Under the pieces are notes generated by a model. The model saw nothing but the letters and a program-made list of their open reading frames with translations. It had not been told where the DNA came from and ran no database searches. Positions 10,401-16,992 of a stretch of 33,505 nucleotides of DNA are shown piece by piece. The stretch covers positions 1 to 33,505 of the forward strand of contig NZ_PQHZ01000060.1 in NCBI RefSeq assembly GCF_003385185.1, written 5' to 3'. Every line of letters starts with the position of its first letter. Within the stretch, counting starts at the first letter, position 1. The DNA is from Amycolatopsis palatopharyngis. GTDB taxonomy: Bacteria; Actinomycetota; Actinomycetes; Mycobacteriales; Pseudonocardiaceae. A program made the translations under genes and the position numbers.

Positions 10401-10664
10401 CTCCGCGTTCGTCGCGGCAGCTGCCATCCAGCGTGTCCACATCCCCGCTAGGACACGAGCAGAACTCGCCCCGCCATCGCTCACCAACGCGCGAACGGTC
10501 TCGGTATCACCGGCTACCAGGTTGACCTCATGGCGCCGGTCCTCGTCGTCGACCAAGATCAGGTCGAATGCCCCGGGCTCGTCGCCCGGGAGCACGAACC
10601 GGATAGTGGCGAACTCGGGCACGCCTGCAGAGTTGACCCTGACACGCTGGCCCTTCTCGAACAA
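7458..10664 (-). CDS. SNF2/DEAD-like helicase with C-terminal DUF3883 domain
   Basis: This is a 1068-residue superfamily 2 (SNF2/RapA-like) DNA translocase. From the chosen start, Walker A is DEPGTGKT at 123-130, DEAH is at 222-225 and motif III is TATPH near 257. The second RecA lobe carries TDAGNEGIDLQ and QRMGRIHRVGQ near 560-590. The last 100 residues match DUF3883, a PD-(D/E)XK-like fold, with D974 and E987-x-K989 placed as in nuclease-type active sites. The TTG start at 10664 is preferred because AGGAG lies 6 nt upstream; an ATG at 10724 in the same frame has no ribosome site. It is the first gene of the Hma-like operon and overlaps the methylase by 4 bp. It resembles BrxHII of type 3 BREX. 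The helicase call is secure; nuclease activity of the tail is inference. Confidence 0.9.
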   Translation of the reverse strand: MFEKGQRVRVNSAGVPEFATIRFVLPGDEPGAFDLILVDDEDRRHEVNLVAGDTETVRALVSDGGASSARVLAGMWTRWMAAAATNAESSAMASTPLKPYAHQTTAVYGAMLPQPLLRFLLADEPGTGKTIMAGLYLREMQRLGLVKRAIVVCPANLATKWVDDFDRLLGGGLRQLTSATIREDALNSNDLWVVSLELAAVNPAVQDAIRPDRAGWDLVIFDEAHRLTPTAAGFHQVGRLLAMNTPRALLMTATPHRGKEWLFRHLLHLVDPAIYPDPGADPNVDLTALRPGPIHFLRRMKEDLVDYDGKTRLFKGRTAHNRSVPLSRTEYSYYQAAVDMVDQYFPPAAQPLARMVYGKRAASSLYALAETLRRRHTHMGQMSEAEAALNADRDDQGDDSEIDEAKVVHAASTAARAERAAIKTLIDQVDATVADPAIEPSKWIRLTEDCLAEHGIRPGNAEQAVIFTEYADSAKWITQRLQSEGYTARTYSGRQSKPDRDEVRRAFMRGEFQIIVTTDAGNEGIDLQAAHVLVNYDIPWSLVRLEQRMGRIHRVGQDREVFLYNLVATDTREGDTLLRLLDNFVTAANELRGQMFDSLSAVAEITGVDYDKWLSDLYGNDEVRKQNAIDAARAIQTQELARAARQVRDTERKLASQVDAVAALTLLQRDLFARVNPAIVEAYLDRLDAAKLLRAEPTAAGPGFRRIALTDGALPASLGGGSEVHIATSGDALRAAAGSIDVGDTITLGPGEPGFTDLIALADHNLAEDVYQSGAAEDPTSLTPYDLYAYQATLTESDGKRASVWATLIKVDDSGQARAVRWEALANLVPTTRVGTGPHPARQASAANAAHNVAHQTVEEHRRVRADWFAQARKDLNNLPLSLTDGITDRDTRLALRHRLQAQTAERLEELGRLVSVQLTVPKLVSRIRVHAAADPTVAAEIDSEMVSMRHVHQLLESDGWAVEDVHTEGRGYDLEARRNRQIRHVEVKGVLGSAASSGIRMTGNEVLIATQHRKDYWLYVVDECADGKGAFFGAYQDPATLFAADMTGDAIFRVPGSSLKNAPGSNV

Positions 10665-11144
10665 GTCACTCTCCTGATGACGACGGCTCACGGTTACCCG
10701 GAGCAGTCTATGTGCTGGACGCATCCACGCACCGGGACCGCACCCTGCGGATTCGAGTAGGCGCCTGTCCGCTGAGCACTCTTACTGACATCTACAGCGC
10801 CTTGTCGTCGCTGGTAGTCGCCGTCTGAGACGGATACGATTGCGAGCCAGCATTTGTGGACCACAGCCGGGGTGCTGGAGTACTCCCGAGCCAAGGGGAC
10901 CTCGACGACTTCGCCGCGACAGGTTTAGTCGTCATCGAACCGTGCCCTGGTGGGTCAGCTCGCGGCCATCAACGGCCAGCTACCTATGGCCAAGGTAGTG
11001 CTCTTGGTCGATTCGCTGCATCGACAAGGACTTCCGATCCCCAGGGGATGTCGGCCACGCACGCGACCACCAGCGTTACGAGGTTGGCCGCGACCCGGGC
11101 ATCTTCACCGTCGTAGCCCGCTGAAACTAGGCACAAGGCGGTGA
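10665..11144. other. Upstream region of the defence operon, no gene recognised
   Basis: About 480 bp separates the helicase start from the upstream kinase gene. Short frames on both strands have no recognisable domain and no ribosome site. The promoter of the defence operon should lie here, but I could not identify a convincing -35/-10 pair. Confidence 0.4.
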
Positions 11145-11723
11145 TCACCCACCGATGACGTTGCCCAATGCGACAGGGTCGTCCGGGGTGACGTCTCGTA
11201 CGTGCTGCTGGTCGAACACATCGGTGAGGATGCGTCCGACGGTGTCCTGCAGGCTGGAGGTTGGCGGGATGAGCTGCTCGCCGGCCAGTCCGAGCAGGTC
11301 CTGCTCGCGGTACCACTCGCGCATGTGCTCGGGGCCGAACTCAGCCGCTTGCGGCCGGGTCGCGTGCCGGCGCAGGGACTCCTCGAATGAGACGTCCAGG
11401 TAGTAGACGCCGGTGCGGCCGCGATGGTCGGCGGCGAGGTCGGCAAGCATGTCGCCGTAGCGCTCGGCGTGCAGGATGCCTTCCACGATCACGTGCAAGC
11501 CCGCGTCGAGAGCGTAGCGGACGACGGTCGAGAGGAGACCGACGTTCACGCCGCCGGGCACGTCGCGTTCTTTGAGGATGGTCCGGCGGATGACGTCCTG
11601 GGCCGCCACAGCGCAGGTCCGGCCGAGGTGTGAACGGACGGCCAGCGCGACGGAGCTCTTACCCGATCCCGAGTTGCCGCGCACGATCGCCAGGCGCGTG
11701 GACTTCGATCCGGTGGGTGCCAT
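11145..11723 (-). CDS. P-loop kinase (AAA/zeta-toxin-like small kinase)
   Basis: This is a small P-loop kinase of about 192 residues, of the type usually annotated as 'AAA family ATPase' or 'kinase' in actinomycetes. The Walker A motif is GNSGSGKSS near the N terminus. The conserved RHATRPQAAEF and WYREQDLL stretches further on belong to the lid/substrate region of this family. The ATG at 11723 matches the usual N terminus; a GTG at 11753 in frame would add ten residues, and neither has a good Shine-Dalgarno. The substrate is unknown; members resemble uridine/shikimate kinases and zeta toxins. It lies on the same strand as the defence operon but 480 bp upstream, so co-transcription is doubtful. 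The fold call is firm. Confidence 0.82.
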   Translation of the reverse strand: MAPTGSKSTRLAIVRGNSGSGKSSVALAVRSHLGRTCAVAAQDVIRRTILKERDVPGGVNVGLLSTVVRYALDAGLHVIVEGILHAERYGDMLADLAADHRGRTGVYYLDVSFEESLRRHATRPQAAEFGPEHMREWYREQDLLGLAGEQLIPPTSSLQDTVGRILTDVFDQQHVRDVTPDDPVALGNVIGG

Positions 11724-11733
11724 CGGCAGCAGT

Positions 11734-12182
11734 CTAGGCAGCGGGACCGTCACGACGAGTCCGCCGCCCGGGATGTGTGGTTATCGCTGGGTGTCGTTGC
11801 GGTGGCCACCAGCGCACGGTGCCGTCGATGAGTTCTCCCAGCGGGATTCGCCCGGCCCGTCGTAGACGCGGATGCCTTCGGTGTACATGGCGAACAGGAA
11901 GGCTCCGGCGGTGGGCAGGGTCTGCTCGATCCAGCGGGGGCCTCGTCCTCGGTGGCGGCGTCGTGTTCGGCGACGCAGGCGCCATTGTCGTCATCGCCGA
12001 CGCCCAGCAGGATCGCCGCACCGAATCCGGTGCGGACCTCGCTGCTTGGTAGCTTCAGGGGAGACGGTCACATAGCCTTGCACTTGCCATCGAAGATTCC
12101 ACAGCGCAGCGCTCGCGGTGTGCGTAAAGTCGAAAAGTTTACTATTCCGATCCGCAAAGTCGAATGACTCCTTAAAAAACAT
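11734..12182 (-). pseudogene. Frame-broken remnant(s) of hypothetical protein gene(s)
   Basis: Protein-like segments appear one after another on the minus strand, each in a different frame. From the ATG at 12182, a stretch beginning MFFKESFDFADRNSKLF runs to about 12050. Next is a segment around VRTGFGAAILLGVGDDDNG, then one containing WIEQTLPTAGAFLFAMYTEG, then one containing RIPLGELIDGTVRWWPPQ that ends at the stop at 11734. The last two joins look like single-base shifts, near 11937 and 11848. I do not recognise the family. The first segment may come from a different gene than the rest. Sequencing errors could imitate this, but several shifts in under 450 bp suggest decay. Confidence 0.5.
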
Positions 12183-12309
12183 CGCCAAGATATTTCCTCC
12201 GCAGGCTCGCTTGCGCTACTGACCTCTAGAATGCGTGACATTGCATAGCTGGTTGAAATTCCGAAGCCCAGCAGCCGCAATCGTCAGTCTCGCAGAACCC
12301 GGCCTCGAG

Positions 12310-12750
12310 TTGTCGTTGCCAGGCCGCGTGTCAAGTCGGGGAGTCCTCGCAACGGGTGTCCGAACCACTGCCAGCCCGCGAACGGCAGCTGGAGGACCAC
12401 GATCAGCCCGGCGGTGTTCACCCAGGCACCGATCGCCGCCCGCCGATAATGAGGTCGACGGCGCCGTACTCACCGGTGACCGGCGCGCTGTCGATCCGCG
12501 CGAGCTGTCTTCCCGCGGTGTCGTAGGTGGTGATCACCGACTTGACCACGGCTTCAGCTCCCAAACCCATCGTTGCGCTGTTGATGAAGGTGAATTCACC
12601 GCCGTTGGAGATCACGTTGAGCCGTCCGGGACCGGTGAGCCGCTGTATCACCAGTCCGACCGGTGGCGTCACGATCGAGTTGGGGGCTGCCACCTTCACC
12701 ACCAAGATCGGGAAACGTAGCCGGATGAGGTGATCCGGTGGTGATGATCG
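12310..12750 (-). pseudogene. Frame-broken remnant of an unrecognised gene
   Basis: On the minus strand a 90-residue segment (containing GLVIQRLTGPGRLNVISNGG and EYGAVDLIIGG) breaks off at about 12440. It continues in another frame as IGAWVNTAGLIVVLQLPFAG followed by WQWFGHPLRGLPDLTRG. The join can be explained by one base. The second part is hydrophobic and could be a membrane segment. There is no recognised family and no clear start; sequence upstream to about 12920 also looks coding-like but disrupted. It is interpreted as a decayed gene, with moderate to low certainty. Confidence 0.4.
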
Positions 12751-12959
12751 GCATTCCGAGGTTGACCCGGCCTGAGGACTGCCGATCGCGCGTCCGGTCC
12801 AGGTTGGCCAGCTTGCGGGCGGGCCGCCCGCTCCTCGCTCATGAGCGGCAGGCTTTGAGTACGTCGCCTGTCAGGAACAACCCGCTGCGCAGCGGCCTCC
12901 ACTGACGCGGGGATGAGCACCTGCGTTCAAGACGTGCTGGCCAGCTCATCGATAGCACC

Positions 12960-13421
12960 GTGAACAATCATGGGATGGCGCCCAGACCCGAACCTGCCGA
13001 GAACTCGAACCTCACTCTTCAGATCGGTCCAGGCCACCCTGGGCAATCCGAATTCGACGTCCGGGTCTCGCCTGGCCACGCCAACGAGTTGAGGGAGTGC
13101 TTCGAAGCCGAAGGTCTCCACGTCAGCAACGTCATAGAACTCTCCGCTGGAGGATGGCTCGAAGTCCTCGCCGTCTCACTCGGAACAGGCGGAGCCGTGT
13201 CCGTCGCGATCACCAAGTTCTTCGAACGGCACAAGGGTAAGAAGATCACGTTCGGGGCGGAGGGCAAAGTCGAAACCATGGAGGGCTACTCCGCGAAGGA
13301 CGTCCAGCAGGTCCTCGACGACGTCGCCCAACGACAGCGAGAGACCGATCAGACATGGGCCGACATGTTGAAACGGCTCCCACCCCGACCTGACACGGAC
13401 GACAAGCCCAGCACCACCTGA
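12960..13421 (+). CDS. Small protein resembling effector-associated component EACC1
   Basis: This is a 153-residue protein from a GTG at 12960; an ATG at 12975 is an equally possible start, and neither has a strong ribosome site. After a polar N terminus comes a short alpha/beta segment. A hydrophobic glycine-rich stretch (WLEVLAVSLGTGGAVSVAIT, about residues 66-85) follows, then a basic/charged helix and an acidic-polar tail. This layout resembles the EACC1 component found beside effectors in bacterial conflict systems, but I judge that from pattern only. It ends 39 bp before the ATG of a HEPN-motif gene on the same strand, so the two probably form a small operon. Confidence 0.6.
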   Translation: MNNHGMAPRPEPAENSNLTLQIGPGHPGQSEFDVRVSPGHANELRECFEAEGLHVSNVIELSAGGWLEVLAVSLGTGGAVSVAITKFFERHKGKKITFGAEGKVETMEGYSAKDVQQVLDDVAQRQRETDQTWADMLKRLPPRPDTDDKPSTT

Positions 13422-13460
13422 CCGACCTCCGGCACGATCGTGGTGTCCTACGCTTGTCGG

Positions 13461-14054
13461 ATGCCTCGCAAAAAGAGTGGCAAGACCGCGGCCAGGAAGT
13501 TCAGGGAAACGACCGAGCGCATCGATCGTTTCACCGACGAGGTCGCAGGTTCTGGACTGGGTGATCTTGCGCTGACTTGGGCATATGAAGCGGCTTTGAT
13601 CAAGACGTACGTCGCGTTCGAGCGGTTGATGCTCGACTGCATCGTGGCCGCGATCAACAACGACACCAGCACCATCTCTGCTCAGACCGGCATCGTGTTC
13701 CCCAAGCACCTCACCGACGAGATCTGCGAGTACCTCGTCACGGGTGGAGGCTACTTCGACTTCAAGGGGCGCGACGGACTCATCAAGACGATCAAGGGCT
13801 ACGTCCCGGATGATCACTGGTTGCTGGCCGCGGTCAAGCAGGAGCAGTACAAGTCCCAGTTGAACATCATGGTGGCACTGCGCAACTATGCCGCCCACGA
13901 GAGTCCAGCAAGCAAGCGCAAGGCCATCGACGCGATCGGGCAGCAGCAAATCGGCAGCGCCGGATCCTGGATCAAACGTCGGCAGCGCTTCTCCGCCATG
14001 ACCAACAAGCTGACAAAGCTCGCCACCGAAATCGAGACCCGAGCACCCTACTGA
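13461..14054 (+). CDS. HEPN-motif protein, probable RNase toxin or effector
   Basis: This 197-residue, mostly helical protein starts at the ATG at 13461; GTG codons just upstream at 13440 are possible but lack support. Residues R141 to H146 (RNYAAH, within VALRNYAAHESP) form the Rx4H signature of HEPN ribonucleases, and a preceding region rich in aromatic and acidic residues fits the HEPN four-helix bundle. A lysine-rich N terminus (PRKKSGKTAARK) could bind nucleic acid. It lies 39 bp after the EACC1-like gene in the same direction, near other conflict genes. HEPN proteins often act as abortive-infection RNases; this role is inferred and no partner nucleotidyltransferase is present. It could instead be a non-catalytic HEPN domain protein. 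Confidence 0.62.
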   Translation: MPRKKSGKTAARKFRETTERIDRFTDEVAGSGLGDLALTWAYEAALIKTYVAFERLMLDCIVAAINNDTSTISAQTGIVFPKHLTDEICEYLVTGGGYFDFKGRDGLIKTIKGYVPDDHWLLAAVKQEQYKSQLNIMVALRNYAAHESPASKRKAIDAIGQQQIGSAGSWIKRRQRFSAMTNKLTKLATEIETRAPY

Positions 14055-14155
14055 GAGACCAGCCACTGCCGCGCTATGCCGCAGATCACGATCGAAGTGT
14101 CCGATTGGCCCCGGCGTGTGAACTGGGCCAGCTGGCGCGAACCGGCGCCCGAGTG

Positions 14156-14560
14156 TCAGTTCGCGCGGCCGCGCAGAATCGCCGGGTGCAGCACCTCGGC
14201 GGTCCCGCGTCGAAAGAGAGCCGCCGACCGTCCTCCGTGCTTGGTCGTCATCTCCCCGGTCGGTACCAGAAAGTCGGCCACGCCCTTGACCTTGCGGTGG
14301 AAGTTCCGGGGGTCGAGAGTTTCGCCCCACACGATCTCGTAGACCCGTCGTAGGTCCGCGATGGTGAAGTGCGTGGGACAGAATGCGGTGGCCAGCGTCG
14401 TATACTCCATGCGGTGACGGGCTCGTTCCACTCCCGTTTGCCAGGATCCGAGCGTGATCGAAGGCCAAGACGTTGCGGCGTCGACCGACCTTCGTGACCG
14501 GTGTCCACTGCGCCGAGCGGGCGTCTTCACCTGCTACTGGTTCGGGCAAGTCTGGGAGGG
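14156..14560 (-). pseudogene. NrtR-type Nudix regulator, truncated and frameshifted
   Basis: The minus strand encodes the C-terminal part of an NrtR-like Nudix protein in two frames. From about 14558 one frame reads LPDLPEPVAGEDARSAQW and on to LAFDHARILA, the end of the Nudix domain. Near 14431-14438 a one-base shift (an extra base in the ACGGGAGTGG context) moves to the frame reading ERARHRMEYTTLATAFCPTH. That frame covers the winged helix (DLRRVYEIVWGETLDPRNFHRKV) and stops at 14156. The N-terminal hundred or so residues, including the Nudix box, are absent, the space being taken by the next gene. Intact relatives control NAD metabolism or hydrolyse ADP-ribose; this copy should be non-functional. 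Confidence 0.75.
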
Positions 14561-14611
14561 GCTCGCAGCGGTGCAGAGCCCCACTCAGGGACCCTGCACC
14601 GCTTGTGCGCG

Positions 14612-15055
14612 TCAACCGATCAGCCAGTGGAAGAACTTGGTTGCTGCGGCAGTTGTAGCGATGCCGACTAGCACGGTTTCGTATGGGGAGTGCCTAGCGA
14701 GAGCGGTGAGGACGCCAGCGCCCGGGATAGCCTTGAGGAGCATGTCGCCCGCGAGGTCACCGCGGTGGTAGGCCGTGAACATGATCGCTTCGCGTGCTTC
14801 GTCGCTGATGTGTGGCAGGCCCACTAGCTGTCGTGCGCGAGAAACACCAGCGTCGTCGGCGAGGGCCTTCAGCAACACCGGGTAGGCGTACATCCACAGC
14901 TCGCTCACGAGCAGCTCCGTTTGTGGTGTGTATGCCCTCGTACCGTCCACATGTCGCCGCTTGTTGCTGTACACGCCGGCAGCTTGAGCGGCCTCGAGCA
15001 ATCTCGGCAGCCCGCTCAGCCGTTCGTCGTCGAATCTGCGCTTCGGTGTTGGCAT
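14612..15055 (-). CDS. Hypothetical protein, 147 residues
   Basis: I do not recognise this protein. The ATG at 15055 has AGGGAGA about 5 nt upstream, a strong site; an upstream in-frame start at 15091 is disfavoured. The N terminus is basic and polar (PTPKRRFDDERL) and the middle is helical. The C-terminal part has two mildly hydrophobic stretches, around LLKAIPGAGVLTAL and TVLVGIATTAAATKFFHWLI, the second of which could sit in a membrane. An inverted repeat lies between its likely -10 box and the ribosome site, hinting at repression. Its stop at 14612 comes just before the Nudix pseudogene. It reads as an intact gene. Confidence 0.6.
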   Translation of the reverse strand: MPTPKRRFDDERLSGLPRLLEAAQAAGVYSNKRRHVDGTRAYTPQTELLVSELWMYAYPVLLKALADDAGVSRARQLVGLPHISDEAREAIMFTAYHRGDLAGDMLLKAIPGAGVLTALARHSPYETVLVGIATTAAATKFFHWLIG

Positions 15056-15071
15056 ATGTCTCTCCCTAACG

Positions 15072-15105
15072 CGGTTGAACGTTGGGCTCAACCGTTCTGG
15101 TTATA
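15072..15105 (-). promoter_or_regulatory. Operator-like inverted repeat and -10-like box
   Basis: A perfect 7-bp inverted repeat, CGGTTGA/TCAACCG, has arms at 15072-15078 and 15088-15094 with a 9-nt spacer. On the minus strand TATAAC, a possible -10 box, lies at 15105-15100, just upstream of the repeat. The next gene start is at 15055, so a protein bound to the repeat would sit on the transcription start region. No convincing -35 box was seen. Confidence 0.4.
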
Positions 15106-15134
15106 CGGTCTGCAAGCAGAGATAGGTAGTTAGA

Positions 15135-15160
15135 AGAGAGAACGTCCGAAAAATCTCTCT
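15135..15160. repeat. Short inverted repeat AGAGAGA/TCTCTCT
   Basis: The arms at 15135-15141 and 15154-15160 are exact inverse complements with a 12-nt spacer, and a further GAGAG follows at 15166-15170. It lies about 80-105 bp upstream of the unknown gene starting at 15055. It could be a regulatory site or a weak hairpin; low sequence complexity makes chance plausible. Confidence 0.35.
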
Positions 15161-15657
15161 GTGATGAGAGAAATGCAGTGGGTATTCGAACTTGGATGAG
15201 GGCGGATGCAGGCCGACGGCTGAGTCCGCTTCACTGTCTTGCGCCGGCGATCACAGCTTCGCCGTACTCGGCGACGCCGACGCCTCGACTCTCGACGTCC
15301 TTGTCTGGCAAGGACAACCCGTTGCCACACAGCGGCATCTACGGGAGCACCAGCTCCGCGACGACAGGGCGCGACGGCGGGCAGCTCGGTGCCCCGCGCC
15401 TTCGCCGTGGCGACCGGCCAGGCCCTGCAGGACTACCTCGAACACAACCCGGCGAGGGCGACGACAGTCACGAGTTGGCGGACCGCCGCTGCTGGTGGCG
15501 GAGGGCCTGATACAGCTCGTCCAGCATCCGTATTGGGCTGCCTGCCTGGACTGACGGGGCTTTGTCGTTCTCCTGACCTGCGGGTTAGCTGTTGTTGTTG
15601 GTCCGTCGATGTACGGTCTCGATCATCGGCAGGCACACGGTGAGGGGCTAGGCGGCG
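15161..15657 (+). other. Mostly gene-free stretch with a possible Imm1-like remnant
   Basis: No intact gene is seen. On the plus strand at about 15390-15485 one frame reads VPRAFAVATGQALQDYLEHN followed by PARATTVTSWR. This is shaped like the C-terminal end of Imm1 immunity proteins (a helix then a V-x-W-R motif), as in the two intact Imm1 genes nearby. Upstream coding-like pieces lie in other frames. If real it is a third, broken Imm1 copy; the match is short and uncertain. Confidence 0.35.
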
Positions 15658-16380
15658 GTGTCGGTCCAGGAAACGGTGGCAGCGGTCAACCTGGCCGTGG
15701 AGAAATCCGCGGCGGCTGGCGTGCGCCTTCAGCAGGCGGGGCAGGTGGCCGAGGAAGCTGCCCTGACCCTGGCCCAGGCCGCGCAGGGCAGTTCGGACCA
15801 GGAGTTGAGTCAAGCCGTGGACGCACTGGCGCAGGCTGCCCAGGACATTGGCAGCGTCGGCCAGCTGGCGGCTAGGGCTTCGGGCGGCCTGTCGGCGTAC
15901 GTGAAGTCCTTGACCGGCGACCAGGGCCAGGACGGCGGCCAGTCGTCGGGCCGGTCCGCGCCGACCGGCAAGAAGGACGACGAGCCGGACGACGCGGTGG
16001 AGAAGGCGCGGCGCGAACTGCCCGAGCGCGGGACCGGCCGTGGGGTGAAAACGCAGGGCCGCTGGTTTGCACCTGGTAAAACTACGTCGGCCGTAACCAG
16101 TGGCCGGGACGACTGGACGGACCGGGTGAACCAGGTGGTGAAGGAGGCGGGGTGTCCGTATGTGCCGGCGACCGCCGCCGCCGACGTGGAGTTGAAGATC
16201 GCAGCCGAGATGCGCGATACCGGGATCACCGACGCCACGGTGGTCATCAACAACCAACCGTGCACGGGTCGGACGAGTTGTGACGGCTTGTTGGGCGTAG
16301 TGCTGCCAGAGGGCAGCACGTTGACGGTTTACGGGACCGGCGGCTTCAAGAAGGTTTACAAGGGAGGGCAGCGGTGGTGA
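15658..16380 (+). CDS. DddA-like cytidine deaminase toxin with altered zinc site
   Basis: This 240-residue protein has two parts. Residues 1-85 form an Ala-rich helical/coiled-coil domain like the N termini of actinobacterial secreted toxins; then comes a Gly/Gln/Lys-rich linker. Residues 150-240 match the DddA-like (SCP1.201) deaminase fold: VELKIAAEMRDTGI, then PCTGRTSC (Cys202, Cys208), then LPEGSTLTVYG. DddA toxins deaminate cytosine in DNA. The key HVE motif here reads DVE: residue 176 is Asp (GAC, 16183-16185) instead of the zinc-binding His, while Glu178 is kept. Activity may therefore be weak or lost. The start is the GTG at 15658, with GAGGGG upstream at loose spacing. The stop overlaps the Imm1 gene, so the pair is co-translated. 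Confidence 0.82.
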   Translation: MSVQETVAAVNLAVEKSAAAGVRLQQAGQVAEEAALTLAQAAQGSSDQELSQAVDALAQAAQDIGSVGQLAARASGGLSAYVKSLTGDQGQDGGQSSGRSAPTGKKDDEPDDAVEKARRELPERGTGRGVKTQGRWFAPGKTTSAVTSGRDDWTDRVNQVVKEAGCPYVPATAAADVELKIAAEMRDTGITDATVVINNQPCTGRTSCDGLLGVVLPEGSTLTVYGTGGFKKVYKGGQRW

Positions 16381-16805
16381 CGTTCGATGCATACTTCGAC
16401 CCGGAACACCGGGAACCGATCGCGTTGAGCACGCCGGCTCAAGTGGACGAGCTGCTGAACCAGATGGTGGCCGAAGCGGAGTCCCCGGAGGTCGAGGTGG
16501 GCTTGGTTGCCCAGCTGGAGCGGAAGGACGACGAGGCCGGCTGGTCGGTTCTTCAGTTCGGGGTGCGCGCGGCGGCCACGATGTGCGGGTTTGTCGGGTA
16601 CATGGGCAAGGGCGAGCCGAGCGCCATCAGCGACAACGGTGGGACGTCGCCGGAACCGGTGGCCTACGACTACCAGACCCATGAACGCGAGGTGCCGACC
16701 AACGCGGAGATCACGTGGCCGACTGTGCGCCAGGCGGTCCACGACTACGTGGCGTCGGGCGGTGTCCGGCCTGACGGAGTACGCTGGCGGGAGTTCACCT
16801 ACTAG
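16374..16805 (+). CDS. Imm1-family immunity protein (partner of left DddA-like toxin)
   Basis: This 143-residue immunity protein is of the Imm1 family, which commonly follows DddA-like deaminase toxins. The C-terminal helix and tail, TVRQAVHDYVASGGVRPDGV then RWREF, are characteristic, and the central region (GFVGYMGKGE) fits the Imm1 sheet. The GTG at 16374 has AGGGAGGG 5 nt upstream; a second GTG at 16377 would give an exact 4-bp overlap with the toxin stop. Its role would be to bind and block the deaminase. The frame is intact although the toxin has a changed zinc ligand. The family assignment is good. Confidence 0.8.
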   Translation: MVTFDAYFDPEHREPIALSTPAQVDELLNQMVAEAESPEVEVGLVAQLERKDDEAGWSVLQFGVRAAATMCGFVGYMGKGEPSAISDNGGTSPEPVAYDYQTHEREVPTNAEITWPTVRQAVHDYVASGGVRPDGVRWREFTY

Positions 16806-16914
16806 CGCGAACGCGGCAAAAGCCCAGGTCACACCGTGTCGCGGGCCCGCTTGAGCACAGCAGGAAGAACGGAGACATAACGGAGCCCAGAATGGTCGTT
16901 CGCAACCGCAAACA

Positions 16915-16976
16915 TGATCTTGAAGTCGGTGAAACCGCAGGTAGAAGCCCTGCAATCGGAAGCCGTTTCAAGATCA
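16915..16976. repeat. 10-bp inverted repeat beside the tRNA fragment
   Basis: TGATCTTGAA at 16915-16924 and TTCAAGATCA at 16967-16976 are perfect inverse complements. The 42-nt spacer itself contains a small GCAGG...CCTGC hairpin. The repeat lies directly upstream of the tRNA-Lys fragment, where recombinase-binding sites would be expected at an element end. This interpretation is inference. Confidence 0.5.
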
Positions 16977-16992
16977 CTGCGATCGAACCATC

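Noticed and set aside
1670..10664. Type 3 BREX or DISARM system
   Set aside because: PglZ, BrxA and BrxF are absent, as are the DISARM-specific phospholipase D and DUF1998 genes. The three-gene set fits Hma better.
13176..14615. A 479-codon open frame on the minus strand
   Set aside because: It crosses the EACC1-like and HEPN genes antisense and shows only low-complexity translation, apart from a short Nudix-like piece that belongs to the pseudogene at 14156-14560.
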